This document shows positions 17,566 to 26,269 of a DNA stretch of 64,000 nucleotides, in pieces (position 1 is the first letter of the stretch; the number at the start of each line of letters is the position of its first letter). The stretch comes from CAVSVP01 sp963731125 (GTDB lineage Bacteria > Pseudomonadota > Gammaproteobacteria > Competibacterales > Competibacteraceae), in assembly GCA_963731125.1 (NCBI GenBank), contig CAVSVP010000008.1:620001-684000 (forward strand), in the 5' to 3' direction. The position numbers were made by a program, and so were the translations under genes. The notes beneath the pieces were generated by a model. It saw nothing but the letters and a program-made list of their open reading frames with translations, did no database searches and was not told the DNA's origin.

Positions 17566-18555
17566 ATGGTAAAACTGAAAACGGCGGTAGTCGGCGTCGG
17601 CTATCTCGGCACGTTTCACGCCGAAAAACTGGCTCGCCTGCCGGAGTCGAAACTGGTGGCGGTCGCCGATAGCCATTTCGCAACAGCGCATCGCGTCGCC
17701 CGGCGGTTGGGCGTCGAGGCGGTTAGCGACTATCGGCAGCTGCTCGGTAAGGTGGATGCAGTGAGTATCGCTGTGCCCACCGAGTATCATTTTGCCGTCG
17801 CCTCCGAGTTTTTGAAAAGTCGCGTTCATGTGCTCCTGGAAAAGCCCATTGCCGCCACGCTGGAGGAGGCCCAAGCCCTGATCGATCTGGCCGCGCAGCA
17901 GCAGCGGATATTACAGATTGGCCACTTGGAACGCTTTAATCCGGCGGTGCTGGCCCTGGAAAATATGATCGAGCAACCGCTGTTCATCGAGTCTCATCGT
18001 CTCGCTCCCTTCAAACCGCGGGGTATCGATGTGAGCGTGGTACTAGACCTGATGATTCACGATATTGACCTTATTCTCAATTTGGTGAACTCGCCGATCC
18101 GGCGCATCGACGCCAGCGGGGTTCCCGTGCTGTCTTCGGCAATCGATATCGTCAATGCGCGCCTTCAATTTGCCAACCACTGTGTCGCTAATGTCACGGC
18201 CAGTCGGATCAGTCTCAAGAGTGAGCGCAAAATGCGGCTGTTTCAGCATGATGCTTATCTGACCATCGATTTTCAAAATAACCGGCTCGGTATTCATCGT
18301 AAGGGCGCGACGGAGATCTATCCCGGCATTCAAGGCATCACCAGTGAAGAACGAGGCTTTCCCAAGGAGGATGTGCTAGCGACTGAGATTGCCGCCTTTC
18401 TTAGCGCCATTCGCCATGGCAGAAGTCCCTTGGTGAGTGGCGAGGATGGGAAACGGGCCTTGGCGATGGCCATCGAGATTAGCCGACAGTTGGGCCAATA
18501 TCCACCGCCTGTACCGTCTCGCCGCCTTCCGCACCGTGTCAATCTCGACCGGTAG
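17566..18555 (+). CDS. Gfo/Idh/MocA-family oxidoreductase
   Basis: NAD(P)-dependent sugar oxidoreductase, 329 residues. The Rossmann motif GVGYLG is at 10-15, the family hallmark EKP at 92-94, GHLERFNP at 119-126 and the active-site helix MIHDIDL at about 162-168. GnnA of Acidithiobacillus, which oxidises the 3-position of UDP-GlcNAc for diamino lipid A, belongs to this family and is encoded between lpxA and lpxB. Related genes also lie there in other gammaproteobacteria. Here the gene is inverted and follows the second lpxA. The partner aminotransferase GnnB is not in the window, so a 3-amino sugar route is only a possibility. Its 3' end overlaps lpxB by 17 bp, tail to tail. Confidence 0.88.
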   Translation: MVKLKTAVVGVGYLGTFHAEKLARLPESKLVAVADSHFATAHRVARRLGVEAVSDYRQLLGKVDAVSIAVPTEYHFAVASEFLKSRVHVLLEKPIAATLEEAQALIDLAAQQQRILQIGHLERFNPAVLALENMIEQPLFIESHRLAPFKPRGIDVSVVLDLMIHDIDLILNLVNSPIRRIDASGVPVLSSAIDIVNARLQFANHCVANVTASRISLKSERKMRLFQHDAYLTIDFQNNRLGIHRKGATEIYPGIQGITSEERGFPKEDVLATEIAAFLSAIRHGRSPLVSGEDGKRALAMAIEISRQLGQYPPPVPSRRLPHRVNLDR

Positions 18556-19699
18556 CGCGCCTCGCTACGGGAAGGCTGGCTATTAGTTCAGCAATCGCCA
18601 GGGCAGCTTGCGCATTGGCGTTGCAGCGCAGGCGCTGGTGGAGAGCCTCGAACTCAGCGAGCCATGGAGCTATGGGATTGGTCAGCTGTCTTAATACGGC
18701 AGGACCGATATTGTTTACGGTCGCCGCCTGCTGAATAAACTCAGGTACCACGTCTTTTCCCGCCAGTAAGTTCGGCAACGCAAAGCGGGATACCCGGATA
18801 AACCGTGAGGTAAGCCAGGCAGTCAGTGGCGCTACCTGATAAGCCACCACCATGGGTCGTTTTACCAGGAGAGTTTCCAGGGTGGCGGTGCCTGAGGCAA
18901 CAAGCGCGACGTCTGCCGCTGTCAATACCTCGCGCGCGCGACCCTCCACCAGGGTGACCGGCAACTGTGGTCTCCGGTTGGCCAGCAATGCCGCACAATA
19001 ACGATAAATAGGGGGCGTGGCCGCCGGTAGAATACCGGTTACCGGCAACCGCTCCCTAAGCCAAGCGATAACCTCCAGGAATAAGGGTGCCAGCCGTTGC
19101 ACTTCACTCATGCGGCTTCCCGGCAAGAGGGCTAGCAGGGGAGGTCCCGTTACGGCAAGGCCTAATGCCCGGCGGGCCGGTACACGGTCGCTTTGCAAAG
19201 GAATTTCATCGGCCAAGGGATGGCCGACATAGTGAACAGGTATTCCATACTGGTGATAGAGGGCGGTTTCGAAGGGCAACAGTGCCAGCATCAGGTCGAT
19301 AGCGCCTGCGATGGCGCGCAGGCGCCCTGGCCGCCAAGCCCAAACCTGCGGGCTGACATAATGTACCGTCAGTATACCTTGCGCTTTAAGCTGTCGCTCA
19401 AGGGATAAATTAAATTCGGGTGCGTCAATGCCAATGACAACAGCGGGTGGGTGTGCCGCAAAATGTTGCACGAGCGTCCGTCGTATCCGCAGCAGTTCCG
19501 GTAGATGGATCATTACTTCCCAGACGCCCATCACCGACAGCTTTTCAAGAGGAAATAAGCTCTTAAAGCCTTTGGCCAGCATATATTGGCCGCCGATGCC
19601 CTCGAAGTCTGCCTGGGGATAATGTTTGCGAAGCGCAGTGATCAAGCCGGCCCCCAAGCGATCGCCGGACACCTCACCGGCCAGCATGGCGATTTTCAT
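18539..19699 (-). CDS. lpxB: Lipid-A-disaccharide synthase
   Basis: Joins UDP-2,3-diacylglucosamine and lipid X into the tetraacyl disaccharide of lipid A, a GT19 glycosyltransferase at the inner membrane. The 386-residue protein starts MKIAMLAGEVSGDRLGA, as the family does, and has the conserved QVWAWRPGR segment, LLPGSR (about 210-216) and the C-terminal GTATLE motif. It follows lpxA on the minus strand with a 45-bp gap and collides with the oxidoreductase gene at its 3' end. It is complete and ordinary. Confidence 0.96.
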   Translation of the reverse strand: MKIAMLAGEVSGDRLGAGLITALRKHYPQADFEGIGGQYMLAKGFKSLFPLEKLSVMGVWEVMIHLPELLRIRRTLVQHFAAHPPAVVIGIDAPEFNLSLERQLKAQGILTVHYVSPQVWAWRPGRLRAIAGAIDLMLALLPFETALYHQYGIPVHYVGHPLADEIPLQSDRVPARRALGLAVTGPPLLALLPGSRMSEVQRLAPLFLEVIAWLRERLPVTGILPAATPPIYRYCAALLANRRPQLPVTLVEGRAREVLTAADVALVASGTATLETLLVKRPMVVAYQVAPLTAWLTSRFIRVSRFALPNLLAGKDVVPEFIQQAATVNNIGPAVLRQLTNPIAPWLAEFEALHQRLRCNANAQAALAIAELIASLPVARRATGRD

Positions 19700-19744
19700 A
19701 GCAGACTACCTCCGCCGTCTCGAGAACCGAACCCTGGCGAAGAT

Positions 19745-20518
19745 TTAGCGGACAATACCACGTACAGAAGGTGCTTTAAGAAAACCCACCAGCCGCTGTA
19801 GCTGGGGAAAATCAATGGCCAGATTACTGACCCGCTCGGCGGCTTCCTCGAGCTTCAGATTCGTCCGGTAGAGTACCTTATAGGCCCGCCGGATAGCGCG
19901 AATCTCTTCAGCGGAAAACCCCCGGCGGCGGAGTCCTTCCGCATTGATACCATGGGGCTTGGCGCGGTGGCCGGCTACGGTGACAAAGGGAGGAACGTCT
20001 TTATGCACTCCGCAAGCAAAGCCGCAGAGGCTGTGGGCGCCAATCCGGCAGAACTGATAAACCAGTGCAAAGCCTCCCAATACCACATCATCACTGACCT
20101 GAACATGACCGCCTAGGGACGCGCCATTGGCAAACACGGTGCGGTTACCTACCTGGCAGTCATGGGCTATATGCACATAAGCCATAATCCAATTATCATC
20201 ACCCACCCGGGTCACCCCCGCATCTTGAGCCGTGCCGCGATTGATGGTGCAGTACTCGCGAATGGTATTGCGGTCGCCAATTTCCAGATAAGTTCTTTCG
20301 CCTCCGTATTTCTTATCTTGAGGCATTTCACCGAGAGAGGCAAACTGATAAACGCGATTGTTTTTTCCAATTCGAGTTGGACCCTGAATGACTACGTGAG
20401 GGCCGATCCAGGTCCCCTCGCCGATTTCCACATCAGCGCCGATCACAGTGAAAGGACCAACCACTACGTTTGCTGCCAGGCGCGCGGCGGGGTTCACCAC
20501 GGCACGGGAGTCGATCAC
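19745..20518 (-). CDS. lpxA: UDP-N-acetylglucosamine acyltransferase LpxA (core-cluster copy)
   Basis: First enzyme of lipid A synthesis, a trimeric left-handed beta-helix acyltransferase. The 257 residues align well with E. coli LpxA. The catalytic base and partners are kept (H116 and H119 in VHIAHDC, H138 in GGHV), but the position of E. coli H160 is tyrosine here (Y154 in VYQF), whereas the plus-strand paralogue keeps histidine. In E. coli H160 contributes to activity and substrate binding, so this copy may differ in efficiency or substrate. It overlaps fabZ by 4 bp and precedes lpxB, the standard order. Confidence 0.94.
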   Translation of the reverse strand: MIDSRAVVNPAARLAANVVVGPFTVIGADVEIGEGTWIGPHVVIQGPTRIGKNNRVYQFASLGEMPQDKKYGGERTYLEIGDRNTIREYCTINRGTAQDAGVTRVGDDNWIMAYVHIAHDCQVGNRTVFANGASLGGHVQVSDDVVLGGFALVYQFCRIGAHSLCGFACGVHKDVPPFVTVAGHRAKPHGINAEGLRRRGFSAEEIRAIRRAYKVLYRTNLKLEEAAERVSNLAIDFPQLQRLVGFLKAPSVRGIVR

Positions 20519-20964
20519 AAGTTAATTTCCCGCTTGGCGCACATCAGTTCAGCGGAGGCGACAACTTTTCCGTCTACGCTCGCTTCGCCGAAAAACTTGC
20601 CGACATCGCGTCTCAGCCGCTCCAAAGAAACCTCCAGAATTAGCTGGTCTCCGGGTTCTACGGGGCGTTTAAAGCGGGCTTTATCAATGCCCACTAAGTA
20701 ATACATGGACTTCTGGTCGGGCAATACCTCCTCGGTTTTGAATGCCAGGATACCGGTCGCCTGGGCCAGCGATTCCAGAATCAGGACCCCCGGCATAATG
20801 GGGCGCTGCGGAAAGTGACCTTGAAAAAAAGGTTCGTTAAAAGTGACACTTTTTAAGCCCGTTAACGATCGGCCGGGTTGAATAGCTAACACGCGATCAA
20901 TCAGCAGAAAGGGGTAGCGGTGTGGAAGGTACCGGAGTACTGCCAGGATATCCAACGAATTCAA
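20515..20964 (-). CDS. fabZ: 3-hydroxyacyl-[acyl-carrier-protein] dehydratase FabZ
   Basis: Hot-dog-fold dehydratase of fatty acid elongation; it competes with LpxA and LpxD for 3-hydroxyacyl-ACP. The 149 residues show LPHRYPFLLIDRV near the start and the catalytic pair H50 (in FFQGHFP) and E64 (in GVLILESLAQ). The 4-bp overlap with lpxA indicates translational coupling. Complete and typical. Confidence 0.96.
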   Translation of the reverse strand: MNSLDILAVLRYLPHRYPFLLIDRVLAIQPGRSLTGLKSVTFNEPFFQGHFPQRPIMPGVLILESLAQATGILAFKTEEVLPDQKSMYYLVGIDKARFKRPVEPGDQLILEVSLERLRRDVGKFFGEASVDGKVVASAELMCAKREINL

Positions 20965-20975
20965 AGTGTGTCCTC

Positions 20976-22022
20976 TTAAATGTCACTATTGGCACGATGC
21001 TTTTTTTCCAAAGCAGTCAGTCGTCGCGCTAAATCATCCAGTTTACGCAGGCGTGCGCTAATTTTGTTCCAGAGCCGGTTGGATTCCACCGGTAAGCCCG
21101 AAGAATAGGTGCCGGGTTTTGTAATCGATTGGGTCACCAGAGACATACCCGTAATATGGACATGATCGACAATATCCAAATGGCCCGCAATACCCACTCC
21201 GCCACCTAGGATACAATGCCGTCCAATCCGGGCGCTGCCTGCGATGCCAACACAACCGGCGATGGCCGTATGGGCGCCGATATGGACGTTATGAGCCACT
21301 TGAATCTGGTTATCCAGCTTTACGCCTGCCTCGATAATGGTATCTTCAAGAGTGCCTCGATCAATTGTCGTATTGGCACCGATTTCTACCTCATCCCCTA
21401 CCTGTACGCTGCCTAACTGCGGAACCTTAATCCAGTGGCCGTCTTCATTGGCTAGCCCAAAACCATCACTGCCTATCACGGCACCCGGGTGGACTAGGAC
21501 CCGTTGTCCGATGCGCACGTCATGGCAAACGGTAACATTGGCGACAAGATAAGTCTCTGCGCCCAATACAACCCGCTCGCCGATCACACAGTGAGGTCCG
21601 ATAAACACATCTCTTTCGATGATTGCGTTCTCCTCCACGGTGCACAGCGGACCCACCCAGGCGCTCTCTGCGATCTGCGCGCTGGGACTGACGACGGCAG
21701 TGGGATGGATCCCAGGATGATGGTGATTATGGTGAGTAAATAACGCGGCTGCTCGGGCATAAGTCGCGTGAGGGTTAGCAGAGACTAGGGCAGGTACCGC
21801 ACAGCCATCCGCGTCCCTCCGGGAGAGAATAACGGCACAAGCACGCGTCGTTTCTAAATACTGTCGGTAACGGGGATTAGTTAGAAAACTAATGTGCTGG
21901 GGCTGTGCGTTTTGTAGCGTGGCGACTCCTGTTACCCGAATGGTGGCATCACCACCGCGTAACCGCGCTCCCACAGCAGCAGCTATCTGACCCAGAGTCA
22001 TTGCCTTCACAGGCGTTGCCAA
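20976..22022 (-). CDS. lpxD: UDP-3-O-(3-hydroxyacyl)glucosamine N-acyltransferase
   Basis: Adds the second, N-linked 3-hydroxyacyl chain in lipid A synthesis. The 348-residue protein has an N-terminal uridine-binding domain (to about 100), a long hexapeptide-repeat helix (ISFLTNPRY at 47-55 marks the first domain; QVAHNVHIGAHTAIAG carries the catalytic histidine), and a C-terminal helical tail. It starts directly after the skp stop codon and lies 11 bp before fabZ. Typical. Confidence 0.96.
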   Translation of the reverse strand: MATPVKAMTLGQIAAAVGARLRGGDATIRVTGVATLQNAQPQHISFLTNPRYRQYLETTRACAVILSRRDADGCAVPALVSANPHATYARAAALFTHHNHHHPGIHPTAVVSPSAQIAESAWVGPLCTVEENAIIERDVFIGPHCVIGERVVLGAETYLVANVTVCHDVRIGQRVLVHPGAVIGSDGFGLANEDGHWIKVPQLGSVQVGDEVEIGANTTIDRGTLEDTIIEAGVKLDNQIQVAHNVHIGAHTAIAGCVGIAGSARIGRHCILGGGVGIAGHLDIVDHVHITGMSLVTQSITKPGTYSSGLPVESNRLWNKISARLRKLDDLARRLTALEKKHRANSDI

Positions 22023-22574
22023 TCACCGAGACAGGCGCCCTAACACTTTCTCGGTGATATCCGTTCGCTCACTCGCGTACAGCACAGCGCTCTCGTTGAG
22101 AATAAGATCAAATGCTTCTTCTTTCGCTAAGCTATTAATGATCTCAACAATTTGTTGCTGAAATTTGCCAAGTTCTTCATTGCGACGAATATTGACATCC
22201 TCACGAAACTCCTCGGTCGTGCGCTGTAGTTCCCGGGCTTGCGTGCGGATATCGCGTTCCAGCTTGCGGCGCTGGCTGTCGCTCATGACATCGCCATCTT
22301 TAGCTAACTGCTGTTCAAGTCCGCGTAGCGCATTTTGTGCGTCAAGCAGGCCTTTTTCGCGGGGTTCGAACTCTTTTTGTAAGCGTCGATTGGCCTGTTC
22401 CGCCTGGGGCGCTTCGTTAAGAATTTTGCCAATGCTGACAGCACCAATTTTTAGCTCTGCCGCTTGCACGAGTCCGGCTTGCAACAGAATAAGGAAAAGC
22501 AAAAACGGTAATTTATCACTGCCTGTCAAGGTAGACACTCCCCGGTTAAGCACTCGAATGGTAGACAATGTCAT
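22023..22574 (-). CDS. skp: Periplasmic chaperone Skp/OmpH
   Basis: Escorts unfolded outer-membrane proteins to the BAM complex. The 183-residue product has a hydrophobic export signal (about 23-38, cleavage likely after VQAA), a long charged helical region (QANRRLQKEFEPREKGL to RREFREDV-type sequence) that forms the tentacle coiled coil, and a C-terminal strand region LILNESAVLYAS. The N-terminus is about 18 residues longer than usual before the hydrophobic segment. The gene lies 5 bp after bamA and abuts lpxD. Confidence 0.92.
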   Translation of the reverse strand: MTLSTIRVLNRGVSTLTGSDKLPFLLFLILLQAGLVQAAELKIGAVSIGKILNEAPQAEQANRRLQKEFEPREKGLLDAQNALRGLEQQLAKDGDVMSDSQRRKLERDIRTQARELQRTTEEFREDVNIRRNEELGKFQQQIVEIINSLAKEEAFDLILNESAVLYASERTDITEKVLGRLSR

Positions 22575-22579
22575 ATAGG

Positions 22580-24865
22580 TTAAAACGGAACGCCAAAAGT
22601 GAACTGGAAAAATTCCGTATCATCTCCAGATTGCTTATTGAACGGCCAAGCTAAACTCACTGCCAATGGTCCAAGGGGTGATAACCATTGCCCACCGAGG
22701 CCCACTGAATAACGTAAGTCATCGATCTTAAAATCCTTGGTAGAACTGAATACATTACCCCCGTCGAAAAAGGTGAATAGGCGCAGATTTTTCGAATCCT
22801 CGAGAAAAGGCACCGGTACGATGATTTCTGCGCCTCCTACGACTTTAAAGCTACCGCCGCTGGGGTCGTCGGTGCTGCGAAACCGGGGGCCCAAGGTATT
22901 GCTCTTGTAACCCCGCAAACTACCGATACCGCCGGCGAAGAAGTTTTCAAAAAAGGGCAGTTCGCCTAGCCCGCCATAGCCATTCCCGTAGCCTGCCTCA
23001 CCCCGCAAGGAAAAGGTCAGGAAATCGGCGGGGGAAAGGTAACTGCGATGTTCATAACCTAATTTGTAATACTCGAGATCGCTGCTGGGTATGCTGGCCT
23101 CAGCCTCTACTCGATTCAAACTGCCGCTATCAGGAAAGATAGCACGGTTGCGGTTATCGCGCGACCAGCTAGTTTCCAGCTTGCCGTCGGTATATTTATT
23201 CCCGTTATTGTCGATAAACCTAAAAATTTCGTCAGGTGTGTCGTTGTTCGTGTCGACGTTGATTAATTCCACTCCAAAGCCCACACGAAGCACATCATAC
23301 TCATTGAGGGGAAAGCCGTAGGTCACTCTACCGTTAAAGCCGTCAATGGTATAATCCGCCGTGTTGGCTTCACCGGCATCGATGTCCCGGTAAGAGAGGC
23401 TAAACCCTCGACTTATCCCATCTAGCGTATAGTAGGGATTATTGTAGGCGAGCGTGTAATTGGTATTTACCCGACTGTTGTTGAAAATAAAGTTGACGGT
23501 GTTCCCCGTACCGAGAAAATTTTCTTGATTGATACTGGCGTTCAAAAGAATGCCAGTGCCTTGGCCATAACCAGCCCCCAGGACCACATTCCCGGAAGGC
23601 CGTTCCACTACTGTAAAGCCTACGTCTACTTGATCGTTCGTGCCAGGTACCGGCGGAGTTTCCACCTCGACGCTTTCCAGGTAACGCAGTTTTTCTAGAC
23701 GTTCCTTAGAGCGATTGATTTCCTTACTGGAGAACCAGGCGCCTTCCATTTGGCGCATTTCCCGGCGCAAGACTTCATCCTGAGTTTTCAGATTACCGCG
23801 AAAGTTAATGCGCCGTACATAGACCCGTTGTCCAGGATCAATGGTGAAAGTCAGTGTCACCTGCTGGTTGGTCTCGTCCAATTCCGGCACCGTATTGACG
23901 TTGGCAAAGGCATATCCTTCCTCGCCGAGCCGGTCGCTGATTTCCTGGGTCACTTCGGCCATGGCGCTGCGCGAGAAAGTATCACCGGGTTCGATGGTGA
24001 GGAGTTGGCGCAACTCCTGCTCAGGAACGATAAGGTCCCCGGTCAACTGCACATCCTTGACGGTGTAGGGTTTTCCTTCCGTAATATTAATAGTGATGTA
24101 AATGTCTTTTTTGTCTGGGGTAATGGATACCTGTGTAGAATCCACATTAAATTGTAGGTACCCGCGGTCAAGGTAAAAAGAACGTAAGGCCTCGATATCC
24201 GCAGCGAGTTTTTGTTTGGAATACTGATCATCTCGGGTCCAGAAAGAAAGCCAACCCGTGGAGGAAAGCTGGAATTGCTTTAGCAACTCCTTATCAGAGA
24301 ATTCGCGGTTGCCGACAATATTAATTTGGCGGATACGGGCCGTAGCACCCTCGGATATATCCAGCTGAATGGCCACCCGGTTTCGTTCTAGGGGACGCAC
24401 CTCGGTAGTGATTTGGACCGCGTATTTGCCGCGGCTATAATATTGACGCAGCAATTCCTGCTCCATCTTATCCAGCAGTGCGCGATCGAAGACCTGTCCC
24501 TCTTCTAAGCCAATTTCCTCAAGCCCTTTCTGGAGATCTTCCGAGGAAATAGCCTTATTACCGGTAATTTCAATTTCAGCAATGGCCGGTCTCTCGACCA
24601 CCGAAATGACCAACACATTGCCATCGCGTTCCAAGCTGACATCGGTAAAGAAACCGGTTTTAAAAAGGGCGCGAATGATTTCCGGATAGTCCGCCGGTGT
24701 CAGAGTGGAACCTATGTTCACCGGTAGGTAGTTAAATACCGTGCCCGCGGAGATGCGCTGTAAACCCTCCACGCGAATGTCTTCAATAACGAATTCATCA
24801 GCGGCATACACAACGGGTAACGCTAGGGTAAGAAAAAGCAGCAAAAGCGAAGAAGATCTGTTCAT
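22580..24865 (-). CDS. bamA: Outer membrane protein assembly factor BamA
   Basis: Central outer-membrane insertase. The 761 residues include a signal peptide (cleavage after VVYA, about residue 21), five POTRA domains (about 22-420), and a 16-strand Omp85 barrel. The conserved loop-6 region shows in GGIGSLRGYKSNTLGPR (VRGF/Y-type motif), and the last residues end in phenylalanine (FTFGVPF), the usual C-terminal signature of outer-membrane barrels. It lies 30 bp downstream of rseP. Complete and typical. Confidence 0.97.
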   Translation of the reverse strand: MNRSSSLLLLFLTLALPVVYAADEFVIEDIRVEGLQRISAGTVFNYLPVNIGSTLTPADYPEIIRALFKTGFFTDVSLERDGNVLVISVVERPAIAEIEITGNKAISSEDLQKGLEEIGLEEGQVFDRALLDKMEQELLRQYYSRGKYAVQITTEVRPLERNRVAIQLDISEGATARIRQINIVGNREFSDKELLKQFQLSSTGWLSFWTRDDQYSKQKLAADIEALRSFYLDRGYLQFNVDSTQVSITPDKKDIYITINITEGKPYTVKDVQLTGDLIVPEQELRQLLTIEPGDTFSRSAMAEVTQEISDRLGEEGYAFANVNTVPELDETNQQVTLTFTIDPGQRVYVRRINFRGNLKTQDEVLRREMRQMEGAWFSSKEINRSKERLEKLRYLESVEVETPPVPGTNDQVDVGFTVVERPSGNVVLGAGYGQGTGILLNASINQENFLGTGNTVNFIFNNSRVNTNYTLAYNNPYYTLDGISRGFSLSYRDIDAGEANTADYTIDGFNGRVTYGFPLNEYDVLRVGFGVELINVDTNNDTPDEIFRFIDNNGNKYTDGKLETSWSRDNRNRAIFPDSGSLNRVEAEASIPSSDLEYYKLGYEHRSYLSPADFLTFSLRGEAGYGNGYGGLGELPFFENFFAGGIGSLRGYKSNTLGPRFRSTDDPSGGSFKVVGGAEIIVPVPFLEDSKNLRLFTFFDGGNVFSSTKDFKIDDLRYSVGLGGQWLSPLGPLAVSLAWPFNKQSGDDTEFFQFTFGVPF

Positions 24866-24895
24866 GCCAGATTATGTGCTATCCCCATCAGGGGG

Positions 24896-26266
24896 TTATC
24901 CCAGGAGGCGCGTTAAATCATTAAACAGCGCAAGCGCCATCAACATGACAAGCAGGAGTATTCCTAACCGCTGTCCGGCCTCTTGAGTAAACTCGGACAG
25001 AGGACTGCCTTTAACGAGCTCAACGCCGTAGTATAAAAGATGCCCGCCATCTAACACGGGTATGGGTAGCAGATTCAAAACGCCCAGGCTGATACTGACC
25101 AGCGCGAGAAACGATAGGAAGGGAAGCCAGCCGATGCTGACGGACTGGCCGGCGTACTGAGCGATGGTGATAGGTCCGCTGATATTTTCTAGGGAAGCTT
25201 TACCAATCAGCATTCGCCATAGCATACGCAAGGTGAACACGGACATGTCCCAGGTTTTTTGGCTGCCTTCCACGAAGGCTTTAAGGGGTCCATAACGGAC
25301 GACCACCCGCATTTTTTCTATCAGTTCCTCCGGAACCTGACCGCTGACACCGATCCGGCCGATGGTACCTTGTTCCGCGGTGACCTCCTCCGGAGTGATC
25401 TCTAGGGTTTGCTGCCGGCCTGCCCGCTCAATCTCGAAGCCAAGCGGTTGGCCGGGATGATCTTGTGTGTAGTTTACCAGTGCTTGCCAATCGTTAATCC
25501 TTTGATCATCGACAGCGATAATGCGATCTCCCGCTTGCAGGCCGGCGTTCTCTGCTGGACTGTCCTCGAGCACCTGCCCGACAACCGCTGGAATTGGCCA
25601 TAAAGATAACCCCAGCTGAGATAGCAATTGGGTATTTTCTGCCAATCCTTCCGCTTTGCGCAGATCTAGGGTGCGTATTTGCAAGCGATCTTCCGCGTCG
25701 CGTACCTGGACCTGGATCAGCTCCGCATCCATGCTGCGTTCCAATAACATCAGGCTGACGGCTTGCAGCGTCGGTGTGGTTTTCCCATCCACTGCGGTAA
25801 TGAGGTCACCTTTCTGAAATCCTCCTGCCGCTGCAATGGAACTAGGGGTCGGTTCGCCCAGCAGAGGACGGGTGCCGGTAACCCCGACCATATACATTAG
25901 GCTATAGGTGAGGATGGCAAAGAGAAAGTTAAACAAGGGCCCGGCTGCTACGATAGCAATGCGTGTTCCTACCGGTTGGCGATTAAACGCCCGCTGGCGT
26001 TCATGAGCCGCGACTTCCCCTTCCCGTTCGTCCAGCATACGAACATAACCCCCTAGCGGCACTGCAGCAATAGCAAATTCTGTGCCGTCTACACGGCCCC
26101 GGCGTAACCAGAGTGGGCGTCCAAAACCCACGGAGAAACGCAACACTTTAACCCCTAATCGACGAGCTACCCAAAAGTGGCCAAACTCGTGAACGGTGAT
26201 TAAAACCCCTAACGTCACGATCAGAGCTAGCAAGGAAAGCAGCGACGACACAAAAAGATTGCTCAT
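24896..26266 (-). CDS. rseP: Site-2 protease RseP, sigma-E pathway
   Basis: Intramembrane zinc metalloprotease that cleaves RseA to release sigma E. In 456 residues I see the zinc motif HEFGH (26-30) in the first membrane helix, two PDZ domains in the middle (GFQKGDLITAVDGK and AGLQAGDRIIAVDD), and the second active-site segment PIPVLDGGH with the aspartate ligand near the C-terminus. It lies between dxr (4 bp) and bamA, so envelope stress control and the insertase share a transcript. Confidence 0.96.
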   Translation of the reverse strand: MSNLFVSSLLSLLALIVTLGVLITVHEFGHFWVARRLGVKVLRFSVGFGRPLWLRRGRVDGTEFAIAAVPLGGYVRMLDEREGEVAAHERQRAFNRQPVGTRIAIVAAGPLFNFLFAILTYSLMYMVGVTGTRPLLGEPTPSSIAAAGGFQKGDLITAVDGKTTPTLQAVSLMLLERSMDAELIQVQVRDAEDRLQIRTLDLRKAEGLAENTQLLSQLGLSLWPIPAVVGQVLEDSPAENAGLQAGDRIIAVDDQRINDWQALVNYTQDHPGQPLGFEIERAGRQQTLEITPEEVTAEQGTIGRIGVSGQVPEELIEKMRVVVRYGPLKAFVEGSQKTWDMSVFTLRMLWRMLIGKASLENISGPITIAQYAGQSVSIGWLPFLSFLALVSISLGVLNLLPIPVLDGGHLLYYGVELVKGSPLSEFTQEAGQRLGILLLVMLMALALFNDLTRLLG

Positions 26267-26269
26267 AAA

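Noticed and set aside
15715..18555. A complete GnnA/GnnB pathway for diamino lipid A
   Set aside because: Only a Gfo/Idh-family gene is present; no PLP aminotransferase of the GnnB type is seen in the window, so the pathway cannot be claimed.
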